A stretch of DNA of 64,000 nucleotides from Tenacibaculum dicentrarchi. GTDB taxonomy: Bacteria; Bacteroidota; Bacteroidia; Flavobacteriales; Flavobacteriaceae. The position numbers and the translations under genes are program-made. Position 1 is the first letter of the stretch. Each line of letters starts with the position of its first letter. A model generated the notes under the pieces. The model saw only the letters and a program-made list of their open reading frames with translations, searched no databases and was not told where the DNA came from. The stretch is taken from assembly GCF_964036635.1 (NCBI RefSeq), contig NZ_OZ038524.1, positions 1,035,501 to 1,099,500 of the forward strand, in the 5' to 3' direction. Positions 27,501 through 36,495 of this stretch are shown in pieces.

Positions 27501-30500
27501 CCTGTAATTGTTCCGTTATTTCCTGCGGTGTATTTTACCGTGTAATTTTTAACGACAACTACAGTTTTCACAAATTCCGCTTTAAATTCTTTATCAGCAT
27601 CGGCGATATCGGTTCTCGTTTCCGAAGTATTATTATCGCTCCATTTTACAAATTCATATCCTGTATTAGCAATCGCTTTTACTTCGGATGTTGCTTTTCC
27701 TTCTTCAATAGTTTGGGTTAAATTTCCTGTAATTGTTCCGTTATTTCCTGCGGTGTATTTTACCGTGTAATTCCCTGTAAATTTTAAACGTATAGAAACA
27801 GGTAAATGATCGGAAGCTGTTTTGGTGTATTCATTGTTATAAAGTTCATAATGGACTTTTTCAGAACCTGACAAATAATTGTCGTTAAGCTCATTAGAAA
27901 TGGTAATATGGTCAATCAGGTTAGGGAAAGACGGATATGAACGGAAACCAGCCTTACTTAAAGCTGTTGTTGTAATGGTATAATTAGTAGGGTCTTGTAT
28001 AAAGGCATCATAGGTAGATGTGCTTGTGTTTACCCTTACAACTGTTTGATCGACATCGTCATTATAATCACCTAATAAAACGACATTTTTTGTCGAAAAA
28101 TTAGTGTCAAGCTCTTTTTTTAGCACTTCGATATCATACTTACGCATATCATACCTGTTTTGAGCATCACTATTATTGTTTGCTCTGGCATGTAAAACGA
28201 TAAAACTAAACTCTTCTGTGATGTTATTTAAAGTAACATCGGCAGTCATTAAAAAAGGCAATCGCCCACTGGCAAAAAAACTAGCTTTACTAGGATGCGG
28301 GAAATCTTGAATAGCGCTTTCATCATTTCCGTTATAATACGGATGAATTGCTTTTAATAAAGGGCTGCTATTTTTAAAATTTACAACTGATTTTTTATAG
28401 ATAAAACCTAATTTTTGAGTTACTCCTGTAGTATTATTAGGATACGAAACAGCATCCGATAAAATAAAATCGTAGGCAGGTAATTCAGTTACAAGTTTTT
28501 GGAATAAAACAATATCAGCAATTTCTTGAACAGCAATTACATCGGCATCTAAACCAAGCAATACTTCCTTTACTTTTTCTTTCTGAATTTCATCTGAATT
28601 TGGATTGCCAGCTGCAGGTGAGTTGGTCTGATCTCCAAACCACTCAATATTCCAAGTAACAATATCTAAGGTTTTATCTTTAGCAATAGCGTCATTTACA
28701 GAACTTGGGTGCTCATATTGCTTGGCACAGCTTACATCACTTTTTAATCTTGGTAATACTTGTAGCGTAGCATTATATCTGCCTACCACACCTGTAATTT
28801 GGTCGCAATTTTCTGGCTGTGCTAAACCTGTAAGTTCTTTTGCATCAGCATCAATTCTTATTTGTGCTTTATTATTGTAGGCATCGGTAATTTCAATATT
28901 TGAATTTCCAAAAATCATACTCCCTGGAAGTGGAAAGCTAGGATTTAAAATTTGAACCAATTCACCAGGATGATTTGCTAATTCAGCAAGTGTAATTACC
29001 TTCGGGATTATAGGGTTTACTGCGGTTGTACTAGCTACAGCAGAAATAACATTGATTAACTGAATTTGCCCATTATGCGTGCTTTTTGTTGCTTTTACAG
29101 TAATTTGATCGCCTATTTTAAATTTTCCTTCGCCGTGAATTTTATCATCAAAAATAGCAATTCCACCAGTTTCATCTTGAATATAAGCCGATCCTGCAAA
29201 CTGATCAGTAACCGTTAAAATTCCTGTTATGCTAACTATTTCGCCACTAACTTTGGTTCTTGCATCGGCTATTTTAATAATTACTTGAGGAGCTTCAACA
29301 ACATCATTAAGTTGTAAACGAACAGAAACAGGAAAGTGATCAGAAGTTGTTTTTTCGTACAGATTATTGTAAAATTCATAGTGTACTTTTTCAGAACCTA
29401 ATAGGTAATTATTGGTAAGTTCGTTAGAAATGGTAATATGATCAATCATGTTTTCTCTAGAGGCATAAGAGCGGAAATTTGCCTTGCTTAGAGCGCTTGT
29501 AACAATCGTATAATTGCTTGCATCTTGTACAAAAGCATCGTATGTAGTAGCATTGCCAATTACATCGTTGGCTACCACTGTTTGATCTACGTCATCATTA
29601 TAATCACCTAATAAAACAATGTTTTTTGTTGGAAAATTAGCGTCAAGCTCTTTTTTGAGTGTTTCAACATCGTATTTACGCATATCGTACTTACTTTGCG
29701 CTTTGGCAGCACTGGTATTTGCCCTGGCATGTAAAACGATAAAATTAACTTCTTTTGTTTGGTTATCAATAGTAATATCGGCGGTCATTAAAAAAGGTAA
29801 TCGACCACTTGCAAAAAATCTGGATTTCTTCGGATCAGGGAAATCTTGAAGTGCACTTTCATCGTTTCCGTTATAATAAGGATGAATTGCTTTTAATAAA
29901 GGCGTACTACTTTTAAGGTTTACTACTGATTTTTTATAGATAAAACCTAATTTTTGAGGCATTCCAGAAGTGCTATTAGGATACGAAACAGCGTCGGATA
30001 AAATAAAATCGTAGGCAGGTAATTCAGCAATAAGCTCTTTAAATAAATCAATATCGATAATTTCTTGAACAGCAATAATATCAGCATCTAAATTAAGCAA
30101 TATTTGTTTTACTTTTTCTTTCTGAATTTCATCTGAATTTTGGTTGCCAGCAGCGGGTGATTTCTTTTCATCTCCAAACCATTCAATATTCCAAGTAACA
30201 ATATCTAAGGTTTTATCTTTGGAAATTTTATCATGATCTAAGGGTGGATGCTGGTATTTTTTAGCGCAGTTTATATCGCTAGTCAATCGAGGGATTAACT
30301 GAAAATTATAATATCTTCCTACAACACCTGTAATTTCGCTACAGCTTTGAGGCTGTGCTAAACCTGTAATTCCGTTTACATCAATATCTATTCTTAAGTT
30401 GGCGGTATTGTTATTATTGTCAAATATTCTATAATTCGAATTTCCAAAAAACATATTTCCTGGGCTAGGAAATATAGGGTTTGAAATTTTTACCAATTCC

Positions 30501-32422
30501 GCAGGGTGAGCAGCTAATTCATTTAAGGTGATTTCCTTCGGAACTATGGGGTTTGTTGCTGCTCCATGATTTGAAATACCAACAATGTTTATTAGTTGAA
30601 TCTGGCTTTTATCAGTAGCTTTAAAAGCTTGAACGGTAATTTCATCGCCTATTTTAAACTTTCCTTTTCCGTGTACATCTTTATCAAAAATTGCGATTCC
30701 ACCAGTTGCATCTTGAATATAAGCCGCTCCCGCAAATTGATCGGTAACGGTTAATATTCCTTTTACCTGTATTTCATCCCCATCATTTTTAGCTCTTGCT
30801 GCTGCTATTGTAATAGTTGTTAAAGATGGTATCGGAAAAACAGTGGTGTTTTCTTTTCCAGGCGTGGGTCTTGCCTGTGTGTAGGTATCGGTATTTCTTA
30901 AGCCTCCGCTACCGTTAACAATACGTTGTAAAGAATGCCTGTCTTTATCATCTTTTGCGTTTTCGTTAACTTGAGGTTGGTTGGCGTTTAGTAGTATTAG
31001 TAAGCCTGTATCGTCATTGTCGTTGGTGTCATATACAATGGCATCTACTAAATTGTTGGTTGTTATAGGGGTACCATTATGAAATTCGCTAGCATCAGCA
31101 TGATATAAAGCAATGGCATCGGCACCATTTTGAATTCCATTTTTAGCAAATTCAACTAAATTTACATTCGCCACCGTACTATTACCAATTACGAAATAAC
31201 CATCAGCAGTTGTTTTATGCCCTGTTAAGTCAATAGTTTTATAACTTTTATCTTTACCACCGTTAAAGAGTACAATAGTATGATTGTCTAAAGAAGTATT
31301 TCCTGCGCCACCATCATATAATTCAATAAATTCATTGGTATCAGTCCCTTTTTGATCTACATCAATCTCATTAATCATGATTGTTATAGGCGTATTATTA
31401 GTCGTACTCTCTAAAGTTGTAGCAGATACAGTATTACTAGCAAGCGAACTGTTAGTGGCATCATCAATAGCTTTTACTGTAAAAGAGTAGGTTGTGTTGG
31501 CTGTTAATCCTGTTAGATTAAAAGTAGTGTTACTAGTGTTTCCTAAATTTACAGTTCCATTAAATATCTGGTAGTGGGATACGCCAATATTATCAGTAGC
31601 TATTTCCCATGTTAAAGTTACTTGGGTTTCTGTAATATTTGAAGCCGTTAAATTGCTAGGGGCAGCAGGTGCTTCTGTATCGGTATTTGTAGGGGGAGTA
31701 GTACTACTACCGTCAGTATTTTCTTTACCAGGCGTAGGAGTTGCTTGTGTATAGGTATTGGTATTTCTTAAACCGCCGCTACCATTAATAACACGTTGCG
31801 AAGAATGATTTTCTTTATCTTTTTTCCCGTGTTCATTAACTTGAGGTTGGTTGAGGTTTAGCAATGCCAATAAGCCAGTGTCGTCTTTATCATCGGTATC
31901 ATATACAACTGCATCGACTAAATCGGTGGTTGTAACAGGCGATCCATAGCTAAATTTACTAGCATCAGCATGGTATAAAGCAATGGCATCGGCACCATTT
32001 TGAAGGCTAAATTTAGTAGGAGTGAAATTAACATTTGCCACGGTACTACTACCGATTACAAAATACCCATCGGCAGTTGTTTTATGCCCTGTTAAGTCGA
32101 AGGTTTTGTAACTTTTATCATTACCACCGTTAAATAGCACAATACTATAGCCACTTAAAGAGGTATTTCCTGTGCCTCCATCATATAATTCAATAAATTC
32201 ATTGGTATCACGACCTTTTTGATCTACATCAATTTCGTTGATCATTATTGTTATAGGAGTTCTTCTTAATGTTTCTGAAACTTTAGGTGGGTAATAAGTT
32301 GTGGTTTCAGGTTCAATAAAATTAGCTGCCTTATAGTAACTCGGAATTGGAGAAAAACTATAAAAGATAGACAGCAAAAAAGCAATTAACAGAGGGGTCT
32401 TTTTTGAGTGAAAAAGGTTCAT
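24572..32422 (-). CDS. Giant type IX-secreted protein: lamin-tail domains, two EEP nuclease modules, 13 repeats, C-terminal sorting domain
   Basis: This 2616-aa protein starts with a signal peptide (MNLFHSKKTPLLIAFLLSIF). In order: a lamin-tail domain (about 55-200, ITIMINEIDVDQKG), an FN3 domain (about 245-345), a second lamin-tail domain (346-500), an OB-fold-like region (530-720), endonuclease/exonuclease/phosphatase module 1 (from about 740), a second OB-like region (about 1040-1230) and module 2 (from about 1253). Both EEP modules keep NIEWFGD, AVQEI, HARAN, LLGDYNDDVDQT and SDH(F/L)PVS, so both look active. Thirteen 75-aa repeats (1551-2525) resemble InlB-type B-repeats. The last 90 residues (GFSPNGDANNDTWVIQNID) are the CHU_C/gliding C-terminal domain. 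It probably degrades extracellular DNA or acts at the cell surface. Confidence 0.92.
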   Translation of the reverse strand: MNLFHSKKTPLLIAFLLSIFYSFSPIPSYYKAANFIEPETTTYYPPKVSETLRRTPITIMINEIDVDQKGRDTNEFIELYDGGTGNTSLSGYSIVLFNGGNDKSYKTFDLTGHKTTADGYFVIGSSTVANVNFTPTKFSLQNGADAIALYHADASKFSYGSPVTTTDLVDAVVYDTDDKDDTGLLALLNLNQPQVNEHGKKDKENHSSQRVINGSGGLRNTNTYTQATPTPGKENTDGSSTTPPTNTDTEAPAAPSNLTASNITETQVTLTWEIATDNIGVSHYQIFNGTVNLGNTSNTTFNLTGLTANTTYSFTVKAIDDATNSSLASNTVSATTLESTTNNTPITIMINEIDVDQKGTDTNEFIELYDGGAGNTSLDNHTIVLFNGGKDKSYKTIDLTGHKTTADGYFVIGNSTVANVNLVEFAKNGIQNGADAIALYHADASEFHNGTPITTNNLVDAIVYDTNDNDDTGLLILLNANQPQVNENAKDDKDRHSLQRIVNGSGGLRNTDTYTQARPTPGKENTTVFPIPSLTTITIAAARAKNDGDEIQVKGILTVTDQFAGAAYIQDATGGIAIFDKDVHGKGKFKIGDEITVQAFKATDKSQIQLINIVGISNHGAATNPIVPKEITLNELAAHPAELVKISNPIFPSPGNMFFGNSNYRIFDNNNNTANLRIDIDVNGITGLAQPQSCSEITGVVGRYYNFQLIPRLTSDINCAKKYQHPPLDHDKISKDKTLDIVTWNIEWFGDEKKSPAAGNQNSDEIQKEKVKQILLNLDADIIAVQEIIDIDLFKELIAELPAYDFILSDAVSYPNSTSGMPQKLGFIYKKSVVNLKSSTPLLKAIHPYYNGNDESALQDFPDPKKSRFFASGRLPFLMTADITIDNQTKEVNFIVLHARANTSAAKAQSKYDMRKYDVETLKKELDANFPTKNIVLLGDYNDDVDQTVVANDVIGNATTYDAFVQDASNYTIVTSALSKANFRSYASRENMIDHITISNELTNNYLLGSEKVHYEFYNNLYEKTTSDHFPVSVRLQLNDVVEAPQVIIKIADARTKVSGEIVSITGILTVTDQFAGSAYIQDETGGIAIFDDKIHGEGKFKIGDQITVKATKSTHNGQIQLINVISAVASTTAVNPIIPKVITLAELANHPGELVQILNPSFPLPGSMIFGNSNIEITDAYNNKAQIRIDADAKELTGLAQPENCDQITGVVGRYNATLQVLPRLKSDVSCAKQYEHPSSVNDAIAKDKTLDIVTWNIEWFGDQTNSPAAGNPNSDEIQKEKVKEVLLGLDADVIAVQEIADIVLFQKLVTELPAYDFILSDAVSYPNNTTGVTQKLGFIYKKSVVNFKNSSPLLKAIHPYYNGNDESAIQDFPHPSKASFFASGRLPFLMTADVTLNNITEEFSFIVLHARANNNSDAQNRYDMRKYDIEVLKKELDTNFSTKNVVLLGDYNDDVDQTVVRVNTSTSTYDAFIQDPTNYTITTTALSKAGFRSYPSFPNLIDHITISNELNDNYLSGSEKVHYELYNNEYTKTASDHLPVSIRLKFTGNYTVKYTAGNNGTITGNLTQTIEEGKATSEVKAIANTGYEFVKWSDNNTSETRTDIADADKEFKAEFVKTVVVVKNYTVKYTAGNNGTITGNLTQTIEEGKATSEVKAIANTGYEFVKWSDNNTSETRTDIADADKEFKAEFVKTVVVVKNYTVKYTAGNNGTITGNLTQTIEEGKATSEVKAIANTGYEFVKWSDNNTSETRTDIADADKEFKAEFVKTVVVVKNYTVKYTAGNNGTITGNLTQTIEEGKATSEVKAIANTGYEFVKWSDNNTSETRTDIADADKEFKAEFVKTVVVVKNYTVKYTAGNNGTITGNLAQTIEEGKATSEVKAIADAGYEFVKWSDNNTSETRTDIADANKEFKAEFVKTVVIVKNYTVKYTAGNNGTITGNLTQTIEEGKATSEVKAIADAGYEFVKWSDNNTSETRTDIADADKEFKAEFVKTVVVVKNYTVKYTAGNNGTITGNLAQTIEEGKATSEVKAIANTGYEFVKWSDNNTSETRTDIADADKEFKAEFVKTVVVVKNYTVKYTAGNNGTITGNLAQTIEEGKATSEVKAIANTGYEFVKWSDNNTSETRTDIADADKEFKAEFVKTVVVVKNYTVKYTAGNNGTITGNLTQTIEEGKATSEVKAIANTGYEFVKWSDNNTSETRTDIADANKEFKAEFVKTVVIVKNYTVKYTAGNNGTITGNLTQTIEEGKATSEVKAIADAGYEFVKWSDNNTSETRTDIADADKEFKAEFVKTVVVVKNYTVKYTAGNNGTITGNLAQTIEEGKATSEVKAIANTGYEFVKWSDNNTSETRTDIADADKEFKAEFVKTVVVVKNYTVKYTAGNNGTITGNLAQTIEEGKATSEVKAIANTGYEFVKWSDNNTSETRTDIADADKEFKAEFVKTVVVVKNYTVKYTAGNNGTITGNLTQTIEEGKATSEVKAIANTGYEFVKWSDNNTSETRTDIADADKEFKAEFVPIVKVIKNGITASKGFSPNGDANNDTWVIQNIDRYPNNTVKVFNRWGKKVYYKKGYQNTWDATATDTGTKLPVGSYIYIINLNEAGIKPVQGMIYINY
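24848..27772 (-). repeat. Thirteen 225-bp near-identical in-frame tandem repeats
   Basis: Each unit encodes 75 aa beginning NYTVKYTAGNNGTITGN and containing EEGKATSEVKAIAN. The copies differ at only a few positions (T/A in NL(T/A)Q, NTGY/DAGY, DADKE/DANKE, VVVVK/VVIVK). The rare variant DNA words recur 900 bp (four units) apart, for example ATACCCTGCATCGGC at about 25631 and 26531. Amino-acid variants in units 6-8 match those in units 10-12. Recent amplification or gene conversion is likely. Copy number is probably variable between strains and hard to assemble. Confidence 0.95.
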
Positions 32423-32654
32423 TTTGTGAAAATTTAATTTCGCGCAAAATTACAACTTGGTTTTGTGAAATTGTTGTTTTTTTAAATGATTGTTGTGTAC
32501 TTATTGTCATAAGTATCTGATTTCATTCTTTTTATTAAGAAAATCGTAAATTAAACAGTTGGTTTATCTATTGTAAATCAGGTAATTAGTAACTTTAATT
32601 ATTTGAGATATATTCATGATTTTAAATAAATTAACCTGTATAATACTATTTTTC

Positions 32655-32745
32655 TGAAGCAATTTCCCGCTTTCCGCACTCGCTCTTTTTTGAAAAAAAT
32701 CAAAAAAGGAGCTCAAACAATTGCTTCAATCGGGGCTAGGCATTT
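32655..32745. repeat. Palindromic intergenic repeat
   Basis: The motif is AGCAATTTCCCGCTTTCCGC, then ACTCGCTCTTTTTTG, then AAAAAAGGAGCTCAAAC, then AATTGCTTCAATCGGGGCT. AGC-CCCG and CGGGGCT arms and the CTCTTTTTTG/CAAAAAAGGAG arms face each other, giving an imperfect hairpin with a GC-rich base. It lies in the 683-bp gap upstream of the giant gene, where I see no gene. The look is that of a dispersed flavobacterial intergenic element, comparable to 2330-2413. Confidence 0.55.
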
Positions 32746-32943
32746 GTATATAAAGAAAAAAATTTCCAAATGAATAAATATGTAAAGAAAATTCAATTAC
32801 TTTTAAATAATAAGCTATTAGCTGTGAAATTTTAACCTTTAATGAAAAAAGAAGTGTATTTACAGTAAATAATTAAAATTTCATAGAATAAAGAAAAATT
32901 TAATTATTTTTAATAAATTATCTTAAATAGAGTTTTTTGTTAT

Positions 32944-33020
32944 AAAACACAAATAAACCTCTCTATTAGAAGGGGTTATTTGTGTTTTTATGGTATTACT
33001 TTCCGATACAGAAAGTAATA
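32944..33020. terminator. Terminator hairpins downstream of the Fic gene
   Basis: AAAACACAAATAAACCTC pairs with GGGGTTATTTGTGTTTT as a long stem (32944-32988). A second perfect hairpin, ATTACTTTC-CGATACA-GAAAGTAAT, follows at about 32995-33019. Both sit downstream of the minus-strand Fic gene and could end transcription from either side. Confidence 0.75.
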
Positions 33021-33105
33021 AGCCTTGTTTTTAAAGGGTTTTAGAGTAGGTGAGGTGGAGTAGTGGTGTAAGATTTTTGTAGAGTAAAAAAAATATTTTT
33101 TTTAT

Positions 33106-34656
33106 TTATAGGTGTTCCATTTTATAAAAAATAGTATTATAATTTGTTTGTATATCTATAATTTCGGTGCTTTCTAATACTGAAAATTCTTTTTTTAGTG
33201 CACGTTTTGATAAAATACCTTCATTCTGTTCTAAAAATCGAATGAGGATTGCAATTGTTTTGTTAGGCATTTCAAAATGATTATCTAAGTATTTTTTAAA
33301 TTGATCATATTTTTGAAGATAACTAACTTCTTCAGGTATAATTCTGACAAGTGTATCCTCTACACAATCATATAAAAACTCAGCTTGCTTTGTAGCGTCA
33401 AAATAACGATAAAAATCAATGGTATTATTTGTGACCTTAATGTTATGATTTTCCGTTTCTTTCCATATTATGTAGTCTAATAATGGATGAGAATAAGATT
33501 CTAAAACAGTTTTGTAATCATTAATATGCTCTAAAATTGAGGCAGAAACAGGAAAAATAACTCCTTGTTGTGTAAATTTCTTTTTAGCTAAAATATGATG
33601 CATTATATAACGATGCAAGCGACCATTTCCGTCTATAAAAGGGTGTATAAATACAAAACCAAATGATATGGTTGCAGCGGCTAAAACAGCATCATAACTG
33701 TCATCTTGTAATAGTGTATTTGTATCTATTACTCCATTTAATAATTTAGGAATATCTTCTTCTTTTGCAGAAATATGATCTGGAATAGGTTCTCCTGAGC
33801 TTCTATCATGATCTCCCACAAAACCACCTTCTTTCCTTAAGCCCATTTCTATAAACCTACTGTTTTCTATAATTATTTGTTGTAAGCGCTCAAGTTCGGC
33901 AATACTTAATGAGTTTCCACCTGCTTGACCAATTGCTTTACCCCAACGCATAGCTCTATTATTGCCAGGATTTTCACCCTCTATAGTAAAAGATGCTTTA
34001 GAGTCTTTTAATAATAAAAAAGAAGAAGCGCGTTGCAATATATCTTTATGTATGCTATTTAGAATTGTATTTTTTCTGCTAGATAAATTACTATTAATAT
34101 AGTTTTCTAACTTTTCAGTTTTAAAAACTAATGGACAAAAATCTACCGTTCCTGGTAGGTTATTGATTATTTTGTGCCTTGCAGATTCTTCTCCTTTTAT
34201 TGTGTACTGAATATTAGCGTCAAGTAGTTGAATGTATTTACGTTTCTTTAAATCTACCGCTACATCAATTTGTTCTTGTTGAAGCCATTCGTATATAAAC
34301 CAAATCTTTCGACTATATTGACCAGATGGTTCTATGTGTAGAATCTCTTTTATTTGGTCTTTTGTAATTACTTCAAATAACGCTTTAAATAATAGTAAAT
34401 TAATACCTTCATATTTAATAGCAAATACCAACTGTTTGTACAATGTCTCTTCTGGCTGGTATGAAGTCGGAAATACTTTCCAATGGTCATTATTATATTT
34501 TTTGCTTTTTTTAGTTATTAGAGATAGGCTATTTGGAAAAGGTATTGGTAATTTTAAACTTTCTATTATAGCACCATAACCCACTATTTTTCCTTTTTCA
34601 GGTGTATTTCTTCCTTGAAAAAATGAAGTTTCATTTAATGGTATTATTATTTCCAT
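33106..34656 (-). CDS. Fic-domain protein (class II inhibitory motif)
   Basis: This 516-aa protein has the Fic signature HPFIDGNGRLHRYI at about residue 335, which fits HPFx(D/E)GNGRxxR, so the AMP-transfer site looks intact. Upstream at about residue 220, SFTIEGENPGNN matches the inhibitory (S/T)xxxE(G/N) helix placed N-terminal to the Fic core, which keeps such enzymes off until relieved. The C-terminal region is winged-helix-like (LLDYIIWKE onward to LSKRALKKEFSVLESTEI). Fic proteins of this layout AMPylate or otherwise modify partners and some act as toxins or regulators. It is the next gene on the minus strand after the RtcR-like gene, but a 234-bp gap with TGCGCA sites suggests its own promoter. 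Confidence 0.9.
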   Translation of the reverse strand: MEIIIPLNETSFFQGRNTPEKGKIVGYGAIIESLKLPIPFPNSLSLITKKSKKYNNDHWKVFPTSYQPEETLYKQLVFAIKYEGINLLLFKALFEVITKDQIKEILHIEPSGQYSRKIWFIYEWLQQEQIDVAVDLKKRKYIQLLDANIQYTIKGEESARHKIINNLPGTVDFCPLVFKTEKLENYINSNLSSRKNTILNSIHKDILQRASSFLLLKDSKASFTIEGENPGNNRAMRWGKAIGQAGGNSLSIAELERLQQIIIENSRFIEMGLRKEGGFVGDHDRSSGEPIPDHISAKEEDIPKLLNGVIDTNTLLQDDSYDAVLAAATISFGFVFIHPFIDGNGRLHRYIMHHILAKKKFTQQGVIFPVSASILEHINDYKTVLESYSHPLLDYIIWKETENHNIKVTNNTIDFYRYFDATKQAEFLYDCVEDTLVRIIPEEVSYLQKYDQFKKYLDNHFEMPNKTIAILIRFLEQNEGILSKRALKKEFSVLESTEIIDIQTNYNTIFYKMEHL

Positions 34657-34700
34657 ACTATAAAATTATTTAAATTATAATCAAATATAATTAAAAAACA

Positions 34701-34756
34701 TGCGCAAATTAAAAATAATGTGCGCATTAATATTTATTTTAATAAAAATGCGCGCA
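34701..34756. promoter_or_regulatory. TGCGCA palindrome cluster upstream of the Fic gene
   Basis: TGCGCA occurs at 34701 and 34721, and TGCGCGCA at 34749, in a very AT-rich 234-bp intergenic region. TGCGCAAATT and AATGTGCGCA also form an imperfect larger palindrome. The same word appears twice upstream of the first RtcB gene (8364-8382). Likely an operator for a shared or local regulator. Confidence 0.55.
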
Positions 34757-34890
34757 AAATGTAGCTTAATAAAATAAGAAATGTATAAATCACTTTTTTT
34801 GATACTAAATTTTCAATACAAGAAAACTAACCCGTTACCAAATACAATACTACTAAAGGTGATTATTAAAAGTTTTAAAATAGTTAATTT

Positions 34891-36495
34891 TTACGTTGAA
34901 CAGCTTTTTTTGTATGATTTTAGTCTATTCATATTGATATCTTTAGTTAGCATACTCACCGAACGATCAAGAATCAAAGAAGCCTTATTTTTACTACCAT
35001 AAGATTCAATAGACCATTCAGCTAATTCTTTATTAAATCGAGAAATTATTTCATTATATGTTTTTCCTTCTGTAAAATATGTTTGAGTTGTTTTTGTATT
35101 GTCAATATTCCATTTTTCAAATTCGGTAATAGCTTTCTCAATAGCAATATCCTTTTTATGACTTTCAAAATAAAAAGCAAGAATATAGGAAGCTAACTTT
35201 TGCATATCTCTAAAATTACCAAATAGTTTTTTTGATTTCAAAAAAGTATGAATTTTTTCATTCCAGATTAAACTCGGCGCATTTTCGAAATTTGCGACAT
35301 CGTTCCATACATTTTCCCAATTAATAACATAGTCTTCTTTACATTCTCTTAAGGAAGGAATTTCTACTATAAACCTAGAAATTCTATCAAAAAAATCATA
35401 ATCTAACTTGTTTTTTGTTAAGTTTTTAAAAGTAATGTTACTTGCCGCTATTAATCTGAAATTTGTTTTTTCGAATTGTGATGAACCTAATGGTAAATAT
35501 TTTCCTGTTTGTAATACTTGAATTAATTGACGTTGTAGTGGTTTTGATAAATCTTGTATTTCATCTAAGAATAAGATACCGCCATTTTTAAAATTGGATA
35601 AAATACCATCTTTATCTTTTTCTGCACTAGTAAACGCTCCTTTTTTATATCCAAAAAGTTCTGATTTCATTAATTCTTCAGTAAAAGTACCACAGGCTAA
35701 TTCTGAAAAAGGATAATTTTTGTCATACTTTTTTAAAATTAATTCTCGAACATAAGTCGATTTACCAGTTCCTCTTTCTCCTAATAACAATATAGATGCA
35801 TTTGGGATATGTGAAAATAAAGTGAGTTTATTTTCCGCTTCTTTTCTCTTATAAGATCTTGTTTCGTTTAGGTTTAACTTAATTGTATTGCTTATATATT
35901 TCTTTTTTAATAATTCACTTAGAAAAATATTAGGTTTAAATTTTATTTCTTCTATATAGGTTATCTTTTTAATTTTATCAAACTGGCTTGACCACAAAGT
36001 TGTATTTATAGGTAAGTAACCCGCAGAATTTAACATTAACCAAACTACATGCATTTGCGGTGTTCCTGGAGAAATGTTTATATGTAAATCAATATTATCT
36101 TTACTATAAAAATTTTCTTTTATGAATTTTATCAGACTATCATAAATAGATTGATAATTAGTTACTCCATTAATTGAGATTTTTTTATTTTCAAATTTAG
36201 GAAGCGTTTGAGTTTCTAGTTTTATTAATTCACTGATTTTCCGATTATCTTTTAATCTTTCTTTAATTCTAATATCATTAAATTTATCTAAAACTTCTTT
36301 GTGTTTTTTTCTTTCAAAAAAAATATCTATTTCAGCTAAATTTTCATTTGATAAATTCTGATTCTGTAAATAATAGATTTTATTTATAATGATTTTTTTT
36401 TCTAATAATAATGATTCTAAAACCTTTGCAGTAACAATAAAACCATTATTAAAAGCGTCCCATGTTAAAAGTATTTGTTTGTTTTTACTTTGCAT
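34891..36495 (-). CDS. rtcR-like: RtcR-like regulator: CARF-type sensor plus sigma-54 AAA+ domain
   Basis: This 534-aa protein has an N-terminal CARF/RtcR-type sensor. The segment DLHINISPGTPQMHVVWLML is the glycine-threonine ligand-site pattern of CARF domains, at about residues 139-158. From about 225 follows an AAA+ domain: Walker A LGERGTGKSTYVRE, Walker B GGILFLDEIQDL, sensor RLIAASN, arginine-finger region FFDRIS. The sigma-54 contact loop reads GAFTSA instead of GAFTGA. A C-terminal helical region may be the DNA-binding end. RtcR of E. coli senses RNA ends or nucleotides and activates rtcBA. Here it is the last gene of a helicase/PLD operon, and its start overlaps the PLD gene by 11 bp, so it likely controls that operon. 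Confidence 0.88.
   Translation of the reverse strand: MQSKNKQILLTWDAFNNGFIVTAKVLESLLLEKKIIINKIYYLQNQNLSNENLAEIDIFFERKKHKEVLDKFNDIRIKERLKDNRKISELIKLETQTLPKFENKKISINGVTNYQSIYDSLIKFIKENFYSKDNIDLHINISPGTPQMHVVWLMLNSAGYLPINTTLWSSQFDKIKKITYIEEIKFKPNIFLSELLKKKYISNTIKLNLNETRSYKRKEAENKLTLFSHIPNASILLLGERGTGKSTYVRELILKKYDKNYPFSELACGTFTEELMKSELFGYKKGAFTSAEKDKDGILSNFKNGGILFLDEIQDLSKPLQRQLIQVLQTGKYLPLGSSQFEKTNFRLIAASNITFKNLTKNKLDYDFFDRISRFIVEIPSLRECKEDYVINWENVWNDVANFENAPSLIWNEKIHTFLKSKKLFGNFRDMQKLASYILAFYFESHKKDIAIEKAITEFEKWNIDNTKTTQTYFTEGKTYNEIISRFNKELAEWSIESYGSKNKASLILDRSVSMLTKDINMNRLKSYKKSCST

Noticed and set aside
24848..27772. 225-bp repeats as a CRISPR or mobile element array
   Set aside because: They are in-frame coding repeats of the giant secreted protein.
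34781..35002. 73-codon plus-strand frame between Fic and RtcR-like genes
   Set aside because: It overlaps the end of the RtcR-like gene on the other strand and has no leader or family signature.
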